A stretch of 64,000 bases of DNA from Shewanella khirikhana (GCF_003957745.1 NZ_CP020373.1:620001-684000); one strand, 5' to 3'. Positions 39,986-50,802 are shown, counted from the stretch's first letter. Notes: generated by a model not told the origin, from the letters alone. Made by a program: numbers and translations.

Positions 39986-42803
39986 TGGGAACTTCCGCTG
40001 ACATCTGGGAAATAACTTGGGTTGCCGCCGATTCTACCTTAGTCAGCTCATCAAGTAACTCAAGGATTTCCGGTTCGACATCTGCCACCTCGGCGCCGCG
40101 CTTGAGCGCAGACTCGATTTGTTGGCAGAGTTTCTGGGTGGTGGGCACGCCGCAATAGCAGCTGGCGCCGTGGAGTTTGTGTACCGTGTAAAGCATGGCT
40201 TCGTTGTCGCTGCGGGCCATGGCAAGTTCGATATCGTTTACTGTGCCGGGCAGAGATTCCAACATCATCTTCAACATGTCGATGGCGAGGTCTTCTTTTT
40301 GGTTGGCCTGGCTTAAACACAGCTCCCAGTTGAGGGTGTTGCTGTCGAAGTGGGTGAACTTGGGACGGGTCAGCCAACGGGCAATCACCCCTTTAAGGGC
40401 AGCTTCGTCGATGGGTTTTGGCAGGTAGCCATCCATGCCGCTGGCCTGAATGCGTTCGCGCTCTTCGTTAATCGCATGGGCGGTCACGGCAATAATCGGG
40501 GTATTGCGATTCAACGAGTCCTGACGGATAAGCCTTGTTGCCGTAATGCCATCGGTGCCTGGCATTTGAATGTCCATAAAAATCAAATCAAAGGCGCGAC
40601 TCTTGGCCAGGGCAACCGCCTGATCGCCACTGCTGACGGCCACCACGTTGGCAACCAGTTCTTTAAGCAGCGTATCAATCAGTTTCAGGTTGGCGAGGTT
40701 ATCGTCCACCGCCAGCACGTTCAACGGATGGCGGGTGGTCGGCGTCTTGGTAATTTGCGGCTTGGGCGCCACATCGCGCTTCACCGGCGGGAAAATCAGG
40801 TTTTGCGCCAGCTTAAGCTCGCTCACTGGCAACTGCAGCACCAGGTCGACAAAGGGCTCCATTTCCTGGGTGTAGACCTCTGGGTCGAGGCAGTCGTTCA
40901 GCAACAGTAAAGAGCCGGTGTGATCTTTTACCTTGGCCAGATGACGCTGCAGATCTTCGCAGGTTTCGCAGCTTTGGCCCGACAGCAAGATGGCATCATA
41001 GTGTCTGTCGCCAAGGTGCTGCTCAAGTTCATCTTCGCTGCTCGCCAGGGTCACCATCATGTGCCAGTCCTTGAGCTTGCGGGAGATGGATTCACGGGTG
41101 AGTTTACGTGGCTCGAACAACAGCACCGAATGGCCAATGAGTTTTTCCAGCGGCAGAGTGTCGTGCGCCGGGAAGGGGCTCAGTTGCAGCGGCACGGTAA
41201 ACCAGAAACTTGACCCTTTGCCCACCTCGGAATGAAACCCGATGCGGCCGCCCATCATCTGCACCACCAAACGCTTGGTGATCACAAGGCCTAACCCGGT
41301 GCCGCCATAACGGCGCGAAATCGATGAGTCGGCCTGACCGAAAGCCTGGAACAGCAGTTCCTGCTGTTCGGGGTCAATGCCTATGCCTGTGTCGGTGACT
41401 TCACAGCGCAGGGTAATGTTGTTCTCTTCCTGGGACAACAGGCCGATTTTCAGGTGCACGCTGCCCTGTTCGGTAAACTTGATGGCGTTGCCCACCAGGT
41501 TGGTGGTGATTTGCGACAGCCGCATCACATCGCCACTTAAGTTTTCGGGTACCTGAGAGTCCACATCCACCACAAACTCAAGCCCCTTGGCATGGGCACT
41601 GCCCGCCAGCAGGTTGATGGTGTCTTCCAGCGATGAGCGCAGCCCAAAAGGCATGCTCTCCAGCACCATCTTGTTGGCTTCAAGCTTGGAGAAGTCGAGG
41701 ATATCGTTGATGATTTGCAGCAAACTGGTGGCGCTGCGCTCGATGGTCTTGATGTATTCCATCTGGCTTGAGTGCAGCGGTGTCTTCAGCAATTGTCTGG
41801 CAAAACCAATCACCCCGTTGAGCGGGGTTCTGAGTTCGTGGGACATGTTTGCCAAAAACTCAGACTTAATGCGGCTGGCCTCCTGGGCGTCCTTCTTGGC
41901 TCTGTCCAGAGCGATGTTCTGGATTTCAATCTGCTCCAGGGTTTCACGTAAATCCGAGGTGGCCTGGTCGATGTTTTGCTGCATCTCGTCGTGGTATTCC
42001 GACAGCGACGAAGCCATGGCGTTAATACCGCGGTTGAGCAAATCCAGCTCGCCGATAAGGTTGCCTTCGAGCCTGGCGTCGAGCTTTCCTTCGCGAATTT
42101 TGCCCACCAGTTTCACCATGTCGGTGATAGGTTGGGTGACGTTTTTCACCAGACGGAAGGTAAACAGCAGGTTCAGCTGCACCCCAATCAGCACGATAAT
42201 AAAGGCGGCAACCGCTGCCCTGTGCTGCTCCAGCAGCGCCTTCTCTTTATTGAGCATCAAAGAGACATAACCCAGCAGGGTGGCGTTGGAGTTGTCGGGC
42301 ATCACCACAGCATCGTTGAAACGGCCGCTGCCATCGTCGCTGCGATCGACGCCGCTGGGGGCTTTGCTGTTAATGGCGAAAATAGGCGTGCGCACTATGA
42401 GGGTATCGCCCTCATGCTCAAATTGGGTTTCCTTAAGACTGTCCAGCGCCTCTTTGTAGCGCATTACTTCAAAGTCTTTGTGATAATGGGAGGTGACAAA
42501 CAGTTGATTATTAATGTCGAAAATCGCAATGGACTTGACCAGGGTCGACTTATTCAGCTGCGCCCGGGCCAGCAGCACCTTGGTAATTTCGCGATTGTTG
42601 GTCGACAGACTTTGCTCTGCAGAAATGGCCAGCGGTTCGATGATGTTGCTGCCCATCTCTTTGAGCGTGTCTTCGAGATCATAGAAGCGGTTTATGGTAA
42701 AGTAGCTGCCCAAAAGAATACCAACGAGGATCGTGGGCGCGAGCGCCAACACCAATACCCAGGACCGCAGACTGTATTTTGTCATATTGTGCGCGGTATT
42801 CAT
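39975..42803 (-). CDS. barA: Hybrid sensor histidine kinase BarA
   Basis: A 942-aa tripartite sensor kinase of the BarA/UvrY (GacS/GacA) system controlling carbon storage through CsrA. Order: N-terminal membrane segment, periplasmic sensor region, second segment, HAMP (about 195-250), HisKA with the His in FLANMSHELRTPLNGVIGF, ATPase (EVTDTGIGI, GTGLGLVITKRLV), a degenerate receiver-like region, a true receiver with MDIQMPGTDG, and an HPt domain (HKLHGASCYCG) at the C-terminus. E. coli BarA starts at the MTKYSLRSW-equivalent, so translation may begin at 42785; both starts are possible. It is divergent from rlmD as in E. coli. Confidence 0.95.
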   Translation of the reverse strand: MNTAHNMTKYSLRSWVLVLALAPTILVGILLGSYFTINRFYDLEDTLKEMGSNIIEPLAISAEQSLSTNNREITKVLLARAQLNKSTLVKSIAIFDINNQLFVTSHYHKDFEVMRYKEALDSLKETQFEHEGDTLIVRTPIFAINSKAPSGVDRSDDGSGRFNDAVVMPDNSNATLLGYVSLMLNKEKALLEQHRAAVAAFIIVLIGVQLNLLFTFRLVKNVTQPITDMVKLVGKIREGKLDARLEGNLIGELDLLNRGINAMASSLSEYHDEMQQNIDQATSDLRETLEQIEIQNIALDRAKKDAQEASRIKSEFLANMSHELRTPLNGVIGFARQLLKTPLHSSQMEYIKTIERSATSLLQIINDILDFSKLEANKMVLESMPFGLRSSLEDTINLLAGSAHAKGLEFVVDVDSQVPENLSGDVMRLSQITTNLVGNAIKFTEQGSVHLKIGLLSQEENNITLRCEVTDTGIGIDPEQQELLFQAFGQADSSISRRYGGTGLGLVITKRLVVQMMGGRIGFHSEVGKGSSFWFTVPLQLSPFPAHDTLPLEKLIGHSVLLFEPRKLTRESISRKLKDWHMMVTLASSEDELEQHLGDRHYDAILLSGQSCETCEDLQRHLAKVKDHTGSLLLLNDCLDPEVYTQEMEPFVDLVLQLPVSELKLAQNLIFPPVKRDVAPKPQITKTPTTRHPLNVLAVDDNLANLKLIDTLLKELVANVVAVSSGDQAVALAKSRAFDLIFMDIQMPGTDGITATRLIRQDSLNRNTPIIAVTAHAINEERERIQASGMDGYLPKPIDEAALKGVIARWLTRPKFTHFDSNTLNWELCLSQANQKEDLAIDMLKMMLESLPGTVNDIELAMARSDNEAMLYTVHKLHGASCYCGVPTTQKLCQQIESALKRGAEVADVEPEILELLDELTKVESAATQVISQMSAEVPNEL

Positions 42804-42897
42804 GTGCTGGGTTATCCCTGTTTTCCTTTGAGTTTGAATGTTCTAAGACTGCCAGAAACCCGGCCGTCTTAACAGATTTTTCTTGTGTGAGACCACA

Positions 42898-44232
42898 ATG
42901 GCACAGTTTTTCAAAGCAAAGCCCAGTAACGCGAAAAAGCTTTCCCAAAAGATAGCACTCAAGGTGCAAAGGCTCGATCATTTGGGGGCAGGAATTTCCG
43001 AATATCAGGGCAAGGTAGTCTTTATTCCGGGCGCGCTGGCGGGTGAAACCGTTGAAGTGCAGCTTACCGACCAGAAGAAAAACTATGCCCACGCCCGCCT
43101 GATTAAGGTGATTGAGCCGAGCGAGTCGCGTCAGGCTGCGGATTGCCCCTGGTATGGCCGCTGCGGTGGCTGTGATTTGCAGCATCTGTCGCTTGCATCC
43201 CAGCGTGAGTACAAATCTGCCGCCCTGGCTGACATTCTTGGCCGTGGTCTTGGCGAAGCCGTGACCATCACTGAAGCTCCCATAGTGGCCGAAGGCTGGC
43301 ATTATCGTCGCCGGGCGCGTCTGGCTACTCTGCTCGGTAAAGACAATCAGCGCCTGTCGCTTGGCTTTCGTGAAGAGGCTAGCAAAGCCGTGGTCGGCAT
43401 TGAACACTGCGCCGTGCTGGCTAAGCCTTTGTCCGATTTGATTGCCCCTTTCTCCGAGCTGCTTAACCGCTTGAAGGGCAAGCAGCGCCTTGGGCATCTG
43501 GAGCTGCTGGAAACCGAGCGTGGCATTTATGCGGTGCTTCGTATCACGGCGGCGCTGGCTCAGAGCGATAAAAAGCTGTTGCAGGCCTTTGCCGATGACA
43601 AGCAGATAGCGCTGCTGCTGCAGGGTAACGAAGGCGAGCTTGAATTCATGTCCACAGACAGCGCGCTGCCGGCGTATCAGCTGAGCGATGATATTGAGCT
43701 TGAGTTCGCTCCCGGTAACTTTATCCAGGTCAATGGCGAGGTGAATCAGGCCATGGTCACTCAGGCCATTGACTGGCTTGATATTCAGCCCGGTGAGCGG
43801 GTACTGGACCTCTTTTGCGGTGTGGGCAATTTCAGTTTGCCGCTGGCAAAGCGCGGCGCCGACGTGATTGGGGTGGAAGGCGTTGCCGAAATGGTGGAAC
43901 GTGCCCGCAGCAATGCCGCTAAAAATGGCCTGGAAAATGTGGCGTTTTACTGCGCCGACTTGAGCGCCGATTTAGCCGCCGAGCCCTGGCTTGGCAAAAT
44001 CGACAAGCTGCTGCTTGACCCTGCCCGCGCCGGCGCCTACGAAAGCTTAAAGTGGCTTAAAAAGATGAAGCCTGCCAGCGTGCTTTATGTCTCCTGTAAT
44101 CCAGCCAGCCTGGGCCGGGATGCCGCGCTGCTGAAAGAGGCTGGTTATCGTTTGAGTCGTTTGGGGCTGGTGGATATGTTCCCCCAGACTCACCACAGTG
44201 AAGGCATGGCACTTTTCGAACTTGTAAAATAA
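42898..44232 (+). CDS. rlmD: 23S rRNA (uracil-1939-C5)-methyltransferase
   Basis: A 444-aa SAM-dependent enzyme methylating U1939 of 23S rRNA. N-terminal TRAM domain (KIALKVQRLDHLGAGISEYQGKVVFIPGALAGE), iron-sulfur cysteines in CPWYGRCGGCDLQHL plus a later cysteine, and a C-terminal methyltransferase domain with LDLFCGVGNFSLPLAK and the catalytic motif YVSCNPASLGRD. The start MAQFFKAKP at 42898 fits the family. It is in the order barA/rlmD-relA-mazG-pyrG-eno. Confidence 0.96.
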   Translation: MAQFFKAKPSNAKKLSQKIALKVQRLDHLGAGISEYQGKVVFIPGALAGETVEVQLTDQKKNYAHARLIKVIEPSESRQAADCPWYGRCGGCDLQHLSLASQREYKSAALADILGRGLGEAVTITEAPIVAEGWHYRRRARLATLLGKDNQRLSLGFREEASKAVVGIEHCAVLAKPLSDLIAPFSELLNRLKGKQRLGHLELLETERGIYAVLRITAALAQSDKKLLQAFADDKQIALLLQGNEGELEFMSTDSALPAYQLSDDIELEFAPGNFIQVNGEVNQAMVTQAIDWLDIQPGERVLDLFCGVGNFSLPLAKRGADVIGVEGVAEMVERARSNAAKNGLENVAFYCADLSADLAAEPWLGKIDKLLLDPARAGAYESLKWLKKMKPASVLYVSCNPASLGRDAALLKEAGYRLSRLGLVDMFPQTHHSEGMALFELVK

Positions 44233-44373
44233 TCGGTAGATTTTGCGTGATGTAGCAAATTTAATGGCCAATTGGCCTGCTATGGTTTGACAAGTTCGCA
44301 GCAATCCTGAAGATAAAGGCTTTAGCTGTTTTAGCCGCTGTGAAAATAGCAGTGAAGAGGGATCCTTAAACCT

Positions 44374-46578
44374 ATGGTGTCAGTCCGCGAAGCACACTTC
44401 ACCGATGTCGATTTCAACCTCGAAGACTGGGTTGCCCGCTATGTGGAGGAACCACAGGACGCCGAGGTCCTGCTTGAGCTGCTGCGCAGCGTGCAAGCCA
44501 TACCGGTCAAGGATGTGAAAGCCCATCAGGCGCTGATGTTCCGTGCCCGGGAGATGATTGAAATCCTGGCGCCGCTGAACATGGATCTCGAAACCCTGCA
44601 GGCGGCGGTGCTGTTTTCGGTGCAGGAAGCCGGGCTGCTGCCACAGGAAAAACTCATCGAAAAGTTCGGTGACAAGCTGGGGAATCTGGTTGCCAGCGTG
44701 GTAACCATGAACGCCATCGGCAGCCTCAAACTCGGTGAGCAGTCGCGCTCCGCCGAAGTGCAAATCGACAACATCCGCAAGATGCTGCTGGCCATGGTGG
44801 AAGATGTGCGCGCCGTGGTCATCAAGCTTGCCGAGCGGGTGTGTTTGCTGCGGGCGGTGAAAAACGCCGATGAAGAAACCCGGGTGCTGCTGGCCCGTGA
44901 AATCGCCGATATTTATGCGCCGCTGGCAAACCGTTTGGGCATAGGTCAGCTCAAGTGGGAGCTTGAGGACATTTCCTTCCGCTATCTGCATCCTGAAACC
45001 TATAAAGAAATTGCCAAACAGCTTGATGGTAAGCGCATCGATCGCGAAACCTACATAGAGCAGTTTGTAAACGACCTGCAGGCCAAGCTCGACGAAGAGC
45101 ATATTCGCGCCAAGGTATACGGCCGCCCCAAACACATCTACTCCATCTGGCGCAAGATGAAGGGCAAGCACCTCAAGTTTGATGAGCTGTTTGATGTGCG
45201 CGCCGTGCGAATCGTTACCGACCGTTTGCAGGACTGCTACGGCGCCCTGGGTGTGGTGCACACTCTTTACCATCATATTCCGCGGGAGTTTGACGACTAT
45301 GTCGCCAATCCCAAGCCCAACGGTTACCAGTCCATTCACACAGTGGTGGTGGGGCCTGAGGGTAAAACCGTTGAAATTCAAATTCGTACCGAAGATATGC
45401 ATCAGGACGCCGAGCTTGGCGTGGCGGCCCACTGGAAATACAAAGAGGGCCATGCAGGCAAACAAAGCGGCTACGAAGAGAAAATTAACTGGCTGCGTAA
45501 AATTCTGCAGTGGCAGGAAGACGTGGTGGAAAGCGGCAACCTGGTGGAAGAAATTCGCAGCCAGGTGTTCGAGGACCGGGTGTATGTGTTTACCCCGTCA
45601 GGCGAGGTGGTGGACTTGCCCGCCGGCAGTACCGTGCTCGACTTTGCCTATTACATTCACTCTCAGGTGGGCCACAAGTGTATTGGCGCCAAGGTGGATG
45701 GCCGCATCGTGCCTTTCACTTATCAGGTGGAAACCGGTGAGCGGATTGAAATCATCACCTCCAAGCACCCCAATCCCAAGCGTGATTGGCTCAATCCCAA
45801 CCTGGGTTACATCAAGACCTCCCGCGCCCGCAGCAAAATCCAGCATTGGTTCAAGCAGCAGGACAGGGACAAAAACCTGGCCGCTGGCCGCGAGATGCTG
45901 GAAGCCGAGCTCAGCCGTGTTGGACTGACCCTGAAAGATGTTGGCAGCGCCATTGAGCGCTTTAACATGACCAATATGGACGACCTGCTGGCGGCCATTG
46001 GTGGTGGCGATGTGCGTCTTAATCAGGTGGTGAATCACATCCAGAGTCGGATGCGGGTGCACGAGATTTCCGATGAAGAGGCGGTGGATGAGCTGGTTAA
46101 AAAAGGCCAGCACAAGCCGATTGCCAAGACCCGGGATCAGATTGAAGTGAATGGCGTGGGTAACCTTCTAAGCCATATCGCCCAGTGCTGCCGCCCTGTG
46201 CCCGGTGATGAAATCTTTGGCTTTATCACCAAGGGCCGAGGTATTTCGGTGCACCGCGCCGACTGCGAGCAGGTGAAAGAGCTGATGCGCGCTCATCCCG
46301 AGCGGGTGGTGGATGTGGTCTGGGGCGAGAATTACTCCGGCGGTTACAAAATCCGTCTGCGGGTGCTGGCCCATGACAGAACCGGTTTGCTGCGGGATTT
46401 AACCTCGGTGCTGGCGGCGGAGAAATCCAATGTGCTTGCCATGAGCAGCTCATCGGATATCAAAAACCAGACCGCGGCCATTGAGCTTGAGCTTGAGCTT
46501 TATAACGTTGATGGCCTCTCCAGGGTGCTGTCGAAGTTAGGTCAGGTCGATGGGGTGATAGAGGCTCGCCGCCTCTAA
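44374..46578 (+). CDS. relA: GTP pyrophosphokinase (ppGpp synthetase I)
   Basis: A 734-aa stringent-response enzyme that makes (p)ppGpp on stalled ribosomes. The pseudo-hydrolase domain (about residues 50-190) has FSVQEA in place of HDVIED of SpoT, so it cannot hydrolyse ppGpp. The synthetase domain (about 240-350) has RPKHIYSIWRKMKGK, FDVRAVRIV and GYQSIHTVV. Then come TGS (about 400-465, VFTPSGEVVDLPAGSTVLDFAY), a helical region and an ACT domain (about 655-734). Length and order equal E. coli RelA (744). A terminator follows at 46624-46654. Confidence 0.97.
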   Translation: MVSVREAHFTDVDFNLEDWVARYVEEPQDAEVLLELLRSVQAIPVKDVKAHQALMFRAREMIEILAPLNMDLETLQAAVLFSVQEAGLLPQEKLIEKFGDKLGNLVASVVTMNAIGSLKLGEQSRSAEVQIDNIRKMLLAMVEDVRAVVIKLAERVCLLRAVKNADEETRVLLAREIADIYAPLANRLGIGQLKWELEDISFRYLHPETYKEIAKQLDGKRIDRETYIEQFVNDLQAKLDEEHIRAKVYGRPKHIYSIWRKMKGKHLKFDELFDVRAVRIVTDRLQDCYGALGVVHTLYHHIPREFDDYVANPKPNGYQSIHTVVVGPEGKTVEIQIRTEDMHQDAELGVAAHWKYKEGHAGKQSGYEEKINWLRKILQWQEDVVESGNLVEEIRSQVFEDRVYVFTPSGEVVDLPAGSTVLDFAYYIHSQVGHKCIGAKVDGRIVPFTYQVETGERIEIITSKHPNPKRDWLNPNLGYIKTSRARSKIQHWFKQQDRDKNLAAGREMLEAELSRVGLTLKDVGSAIERFNMTNMDDLLAAIGGGDVRLNQVVNHIQSRMRVHEISDEEAVDELVKKGQHKPIAKTRDQIEVNGVGNLLSHIAQCCRPVPGDEIFGFITKGRGISVHRADCEQVKELMRAHPERVVDVVWGENYSGGYKIRLRVLAHDRTGLLRDLTSVLAAEKSNVLAMSSSSDIKNQTAAIELELELYNVDGLSRVLSKLGQVDGVIEARRL

Positions 46579-46623
46579 TGCCTGTGATTTGACGCCTGTA
46601 AGTAGGTGAATATTAAACCTTTC

Positions 46624-46654
46624 AAACAAGGGCTGCGTCGCAGCCTTTGTTTTT
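46624..46654 (+). terminator. Intrinsic terminator after relA
   Basis: AAACAAGGGCTGC / GCAGCCTTTGTTT stem with one mismatch, followed by TT. It precedes mazG. Confidence 0.85.
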
Positions 46655-46707
46655 AACGTGTTTTAAAACCATAGCTGCGCAGAATGCATATGTAGAAGGG
46701 AAAGCAA

Positions 46708-47517
46708 ATGGGCTCAGAATTCAATGCCGACATCAATCCGCTGCTGGCCATTATGGCCAAATTGCGCGACCCGGAGCATGGCTGCCCCTGGGACAAGGCG
46801 CAGCGGTTCGAAACCATAGTGCCTTTTACTCTGGAAGAGGCCTACGAAGTGGCCGACACCATTGAGCGGATGGATCTTGATGAGTTGCCGGATGAGCTGG
46901 GGGACCTTTTGTTTCAGGTGGTGTTCTACTGCCAGCTTGGTAAAGAGCAGGGGCTGTTTGACTTCGATGAAGTCGTCCGGCGCATCTGTGCCAAGCTCAC
47001 CTCCCGCCATCCCCATGTGTTTGGCGATATAGAAGTGAACTCCAGTAAAGAAGTGAAAGATAACTGGGAAGCTATTAAGGCCGCTGAACGCAAAGCTAAA
47101 GACAAGCACTCGGTGCTCGATGATGTGCCGGTAGGCCTGCCGGCCCTAAGCCGCGCCGCCAAAATCCAGAAACGGGTTGCCCGGGTGGGCTTTGACTGGG
47201 GCGAGTTGCCGCCGGTGGTGGCCAAGGTGGAAGAAGAAATTGCCGAAGTACTGGCCGAAGTGCAGGTGGATAATCCTGACCCGGAGCGGGTTGCCAGCGA
47301 GATGGGCGACCTCTTGTTTGCTGTGGTGAACATGGCGCGCCATCTGGGCGTCGAGCCCGAGCAGGCGCTGCGCCAGGCCAATCAAAAGTTTGAACGCCGT
47401 TTTCGCGGCGTGGAGGCGCTGGCATCCCAGGGAGGCAGACAATTGACTGATTATTCCCTCGCCGAGCTTGATGGCTTCTGGGATCAGGTAAAAGAGCAGG
47501 AAAAATCTCCCCGTTGA
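46708..47517 (+). CDS. mazG: Nucleoside triphosphate pyrophosphohydrolase MazG
   Basis: A 269-aa house-cleaning NTP pyrophosphatase with two MazG domains (about residues 12-115 and 145-255). The first has the metal-binding pattern LRDPEHGCPWDKAQRFETIVPFTLEEAYEVADTI and DELGDLLFQVVFY; the second has EEEIAEVLAE and EMGDLLFAVVNMAR. It hydrolyses NTPs and limits ppGpp in E. coli. AAGGG upstream supports the ATG. It lies between relA and pyrG as usual; there is no mazEF here. Confidence 0.95.
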   Translation: MGSEFNADINPLLAIMAKLRDPEHGCPWDKAQRFETIVPFTLEEAYEVADTIERMDLDELPDELGDLLFQVVFYCQLGKEQGLFDFDEVVRRICAKLTSRHPHVFGDIEVNSSKEVKDNWEAIKAAERKAKDKHSVLDDVPVGLPALSRAAKIQKRVARVGFDWGELPPVVAKVEEEIAEVLAEVQVDNPDPERVASEMGDLLFAVVNMARHLGVEPEQALRQANQKFERRFRGVEALASQGGRQLTDYSLAELDGFWDQVKEQEKSPR

Positions 47518-47614
47518 GGTTTGTCGAAAGCACAGGGCTTTGATATACTGTCGCCCCGTCCTGGTGCTTTCTTACAAGCACATATTTTCACACTCATATT
47601 TTCTCAGGTTCAGC

Positions 47615-49252
47615 ATGACGACAAGGTATATCTTCGTGACTGGCGGCGTGGTTTCGTCGCTGGGCAAAGGCATTGCAGCAGCATCATTGGCAGCCATTCT
47701 TGAGGCACGGGGCCTCAACGTGACCATCATGAAGCTGGATCCTTACATCAACGTTGACCCAGGTACCATGAGCCCGACACAACACGGTGAAGTGTTTGTG
47801 ACTGAGGACGGCGCAGAGACGGATCTGGACCTGGGTCACTATGAGCGTTTCATCCGTACCAAGATGAACCGCCGTAACAACTTCACCACCGGTCGTATTT
47901 ACGAAGAGGTTCTGCGTAAAGAGCGCCGTGGTGACTATCTGGGCGCCACCATTCAGGTGATTCCACACATCACCAACGCCATCAAGGCCAAGGTGCTGGA
48001 AGGCGGCGAAGGCCATGACGTGGCCATCGTTGAGATTGGCGGTACCGTGGGTGATATCGAATCCCTGCCGTTCCTCGAGTCTATCCGTCAGCTGGGCGTT
48101 GAACTGGGCCGTGACCGTTCCATGTTCATGCACCTGACTCTGGTGCCATTCCTCGGTGCGGCCGGTGAAGTGAAAACCAAGCCAACTCAGCACTCGGTAA
48201 AAGAACTGCGTTCTATCGGTATTGCGCCGGATATTCTGGTTTGCCGCGGTGACCGCGCCATTCCTGCCAACGAGCGTGCCAAGATCTCCCTGTTCTGTAA
48301 CGTGGAAGAGCGCGCCGTTATCTCTCTGAAAGACGTTGACTCCATCTACAAGATCCCGGCACTGCTGACCTCTCAGGGCCTGGATGACCTGGTTTGCAAG
48401 CGTTTCCACCTGGAATGCAAAGAAGCCGATCTGTCTGAGTGGGAGAACGTGATTTATCAGGAAGCCAACCCCAACGGTGAAATCACCATTGGTATGGTGG
48501 GTAAGTACATCGAGCTGCCTGACGCTTACAAGTCCGTGAACGAGGCGCTCAAGCACGCGGGTCTGAAGAATCGCGTGACTGTTAACATCAAGTACGTTGA
48601 CTCTCAAAGTGTAGAAGCCAAAGGCGAAGAAGCCCTGGCTGGCCTGGATGGTATTCTGGTGCCTGGCGGCTTCGGCGAGCGTGGCGTGGAAGGTAAAATC
48701 CTGGCCGCCAAGTATGCCCGTGAAAACGACCTGCCTTACTTCGGTATTTGTCTGGGTATGCAGGTGGCGCTTATCGAGTTCGCCCGTAACGTGGCTGGCC
48801 TTGAAAACGCGCACTCAACCGAGTTCAACAAGCAAACTCCGCATCCGGTTGTGGGTCTGATCACAGAATGGATCGACGAAGAAGGTAATATTGAGCAGCG
48901 CGACGAAGCGTCCGATCTGGGCGGCACCATGCGCCTTGGTGCTCAGCTGTGTCACCTCAAGGCCGGTACCAAGGCTGCCGAGGCTTATGGCTCAGAAAGC
49001 TGTATCGAGCGTCATCGTCACCGTTTTGAAGTGAACAACAACTACGTGAAACAGCTTGAGAAAGCCGGCCTGGTATTCAGTGGCCTGTCTTCTGACCGCA
49101 AGCTGGTTGAAATGATTGAGCTGCCGAACCACCCTTGGTTTGTGGCTGGTCAGTTCCACCCAGAGTTTACTTCCACACCCCGTGACGGCCATCCGCTGTT
49201 CGAAGGTTTTGTGGCAGCAGCCAGAGCGCATCAAAAACGCAACCTGAGCTGA
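47615..49252 (+). CDS. pyrG: CTP synthase
   Basis: A 545-aa enzyme that aminates UTP to CTP with glutamine. Synthetase domain: MTTRYIFVTGGVVSSLGKG, KLDPYINVDPGTMSPTQHGEVFVTEDG. Glutaminase domain with the catalytic Cys in YFGICLGMQVA and His-Glu pair in QFHPEFTS. Length equals E. coli (545). The start at 47615 fits the family. It is followed by a terminator and then eno. Confidence 0.98.
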   Translation: MTTRYIFVTGGVVSSLGKGIAAASLAAILEARGLNVTIMKLDPYINVDPGTMSPTQHGEVFVTEDGAETDLDLGHYERFIRTKMNRRNNFTTGRIYEEVLRKERRGDYLGATIQVIPHITNAIKAKVLEGGEGHDVAIVEIGGTVGDIESLPFLESIRQLGVELGRDRSMFMHLTLVPFLGAAGEVKTKPTQHSVKELRSIGIAPDILVCRGDRAIPANERAKISLFCNVEERAVISLKDVDSIYKIPALLTSQGLDDLVCKRFHLECKEADLSEWENVIYQEANPNGEITIGMVGKYIELPDAYKSVNEALKHAGLKNRVTVNIKYVDSQSVEAKGEEALAGLDGILVPGGFGERGVEGKILAAKYARENDLPYFGICLGMQVALIEFARNVAGLENAHSTEFNKQTPHPVVGLITEWIDEEGNIEQRDEASDLGGTMRLGAQLCHLKAGTKAAEAYGSESCIERHRHRFEVNNNYVKQLEKAGLVFSGLSSDRKLVEMIELPNHPWFVAGQFHPEFTSTPRDGHPLFEGFVAAARAHQKRNLS

Positions 49253-49260
49253 TAAATACA

Positions 49261-49292
49261 AGCCGGCGCTGTGATGGCAGCGCCGGCTTTTT
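49261..49292 (+). terminator. Intrinsic terminator after pyrG
   Basis: AGCCGGCGCTG-tgatgg-CAGCGCCGGCT followed by TTTTTAC. Confidence 0.93.
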
Positions 49293-49478
49293 ACTCTGGG
49301 GTTGGCGCAAAAATAAGCACGGGTAAATCCTGCCTGTGTGCGATGGACAAACAGAAAAAATCAGATACCCATATCAGGGTGCATTCAATTTGGTACATGA
49401 GCTCAATGTAGCGCTGAGATGGGTATGGGTTTTTTCTTTTCAACTTAACCTTTAATTCAAGACTAAATCGAGGACATT

Positions 49479-50774
49479 ATGGCTAAGATTATCAAAGTGA
49501 TCGGTCGTGAAATCATGGATTCACGCGGCAACCCAACTGTGGAAGCCGAAGTACACCTGGAAGGTGGCTTTGTTGGTATGGCGGCTGCGCCATCCGGTGC
49601 TTCTACCGGTAGCCGCGAAGCGCTGGAACTGCGTGACGGCGACAAAGCCCGTTACCTGGGTAAAGGTGTTCTGAAGGCCGTTGACAACGTAAATGGTCCT
49701 ATCCGTGAAGCCCTGCTCGGTAAAGACGCCACCGCTCAGGCCGAGCTGGACGGCATCATGATTGCTCTGGACGGTACCGAGAACAAAGACAAGCTGGGCG
49801 CCAACGCCATTCTGGCTGTGTCTCTGGCCGCTGCCAAAGCCGCTGCCGCTGCGAAAGGTATCCCACTGTACGCTCACATCGCTGAGCTGAACGGCACCCC
49901 AGGTCAGTACAGCATGCCTGTGCCTATGATGAACATCCTTAACGGTGGTGAGCACGCTGACAACAACGTGGATATCCAGGAGTTCATGGTTCAGCCAGTG
50001 AGCGCCAAGAGCTTCCGTGAAGCCCTGCGTATGGGCGCCGAAATCTTCCACAACCTGAAGAAAGTGCTGAAGGCCAAAGGTCTGAACACTGCCGTGGGTG
50101 ATGAAGGTGGTTTTGCGCCAAACCTGGCTTCCAACGCCGACGCTCTGGCTGTTATCAAAGAAGCCGTTGAAGCTGCCGGTTATAAGCTCGGCACCGACGT
50201 GACTCTGGCACTGGACTGCGCCGCCTCTGAGTTCTACAAAGATGGTCAGTATGACCTGTCTGGCGAAGGCAAAGTATTCAGCTCAAACGGTTTCTCTGAC
50301 TTCCTTAAGTCACTGACCGAGCAGTACCCAATCGTATCTATCGAAGACGGTCTGGACGAGTCTGATTGGGAAGGTTGGGCATACCAGACCCAAATCCTCG
50401 GCGACAAGGTACAGCTGGTAGGTGACGACCTGTTCGTAACCAATACCAAGATCCTGAGCCGCGGTATTGAGCAGGGCATTGCCAACTCAATCCTGATCAA
50501 GTTCAACCAGATTGGTTCTCTGACCGAAACTCTGGCTGCTATCCGCATGGCCAAAGAAGCCGGTTACACCGCCGTTATCTCTCACCGTTCCGGTGAAACC
50601 GAAGATGCGACCATTGCCGATCTGGCCGTAGGTACTGCTGCCGGTCAAATCAAGACAGGTTCACTGTGCCGCTCTGACCGTGTTGCCAAGTACAACCAGC
50701 TGCTGCGTATCGAAGAGCAACTGGGTGAGAAAGCGCCATACCGCGGTCTGACCGAAATCAACGCCAAGGGCTAA
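49479..50774 (+). CDS. eno: Enolase
   Basis: A 431-aa glycolytic enzyme that turns 2-phosphoglycerate into phosphoenolpyruvate; also part of the RNA degradosome in relatives. Typical motifs: [28 protein letters not shown] [63 protein letters not shown] and [18 protein letters not shown]. Codon use is strongly biased (high expression). It begins after a 226-bp region with a terminator of pyrG and its own promoter. Confidence 0.98.
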
Positions 50775-50802
50775 TCGCCTGATAAAATTTGATTGAATGC
50801 GC

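Noticed and set aside
44380..45465. Open frame of 361 codons on the minus strand
   Set aside because: Antisense to relA; shadow frame.
47684..48814. Open frame of 376 codons on the minus strand
   Set aside because: Antisense to pyrG; shadow frame with no start signal.
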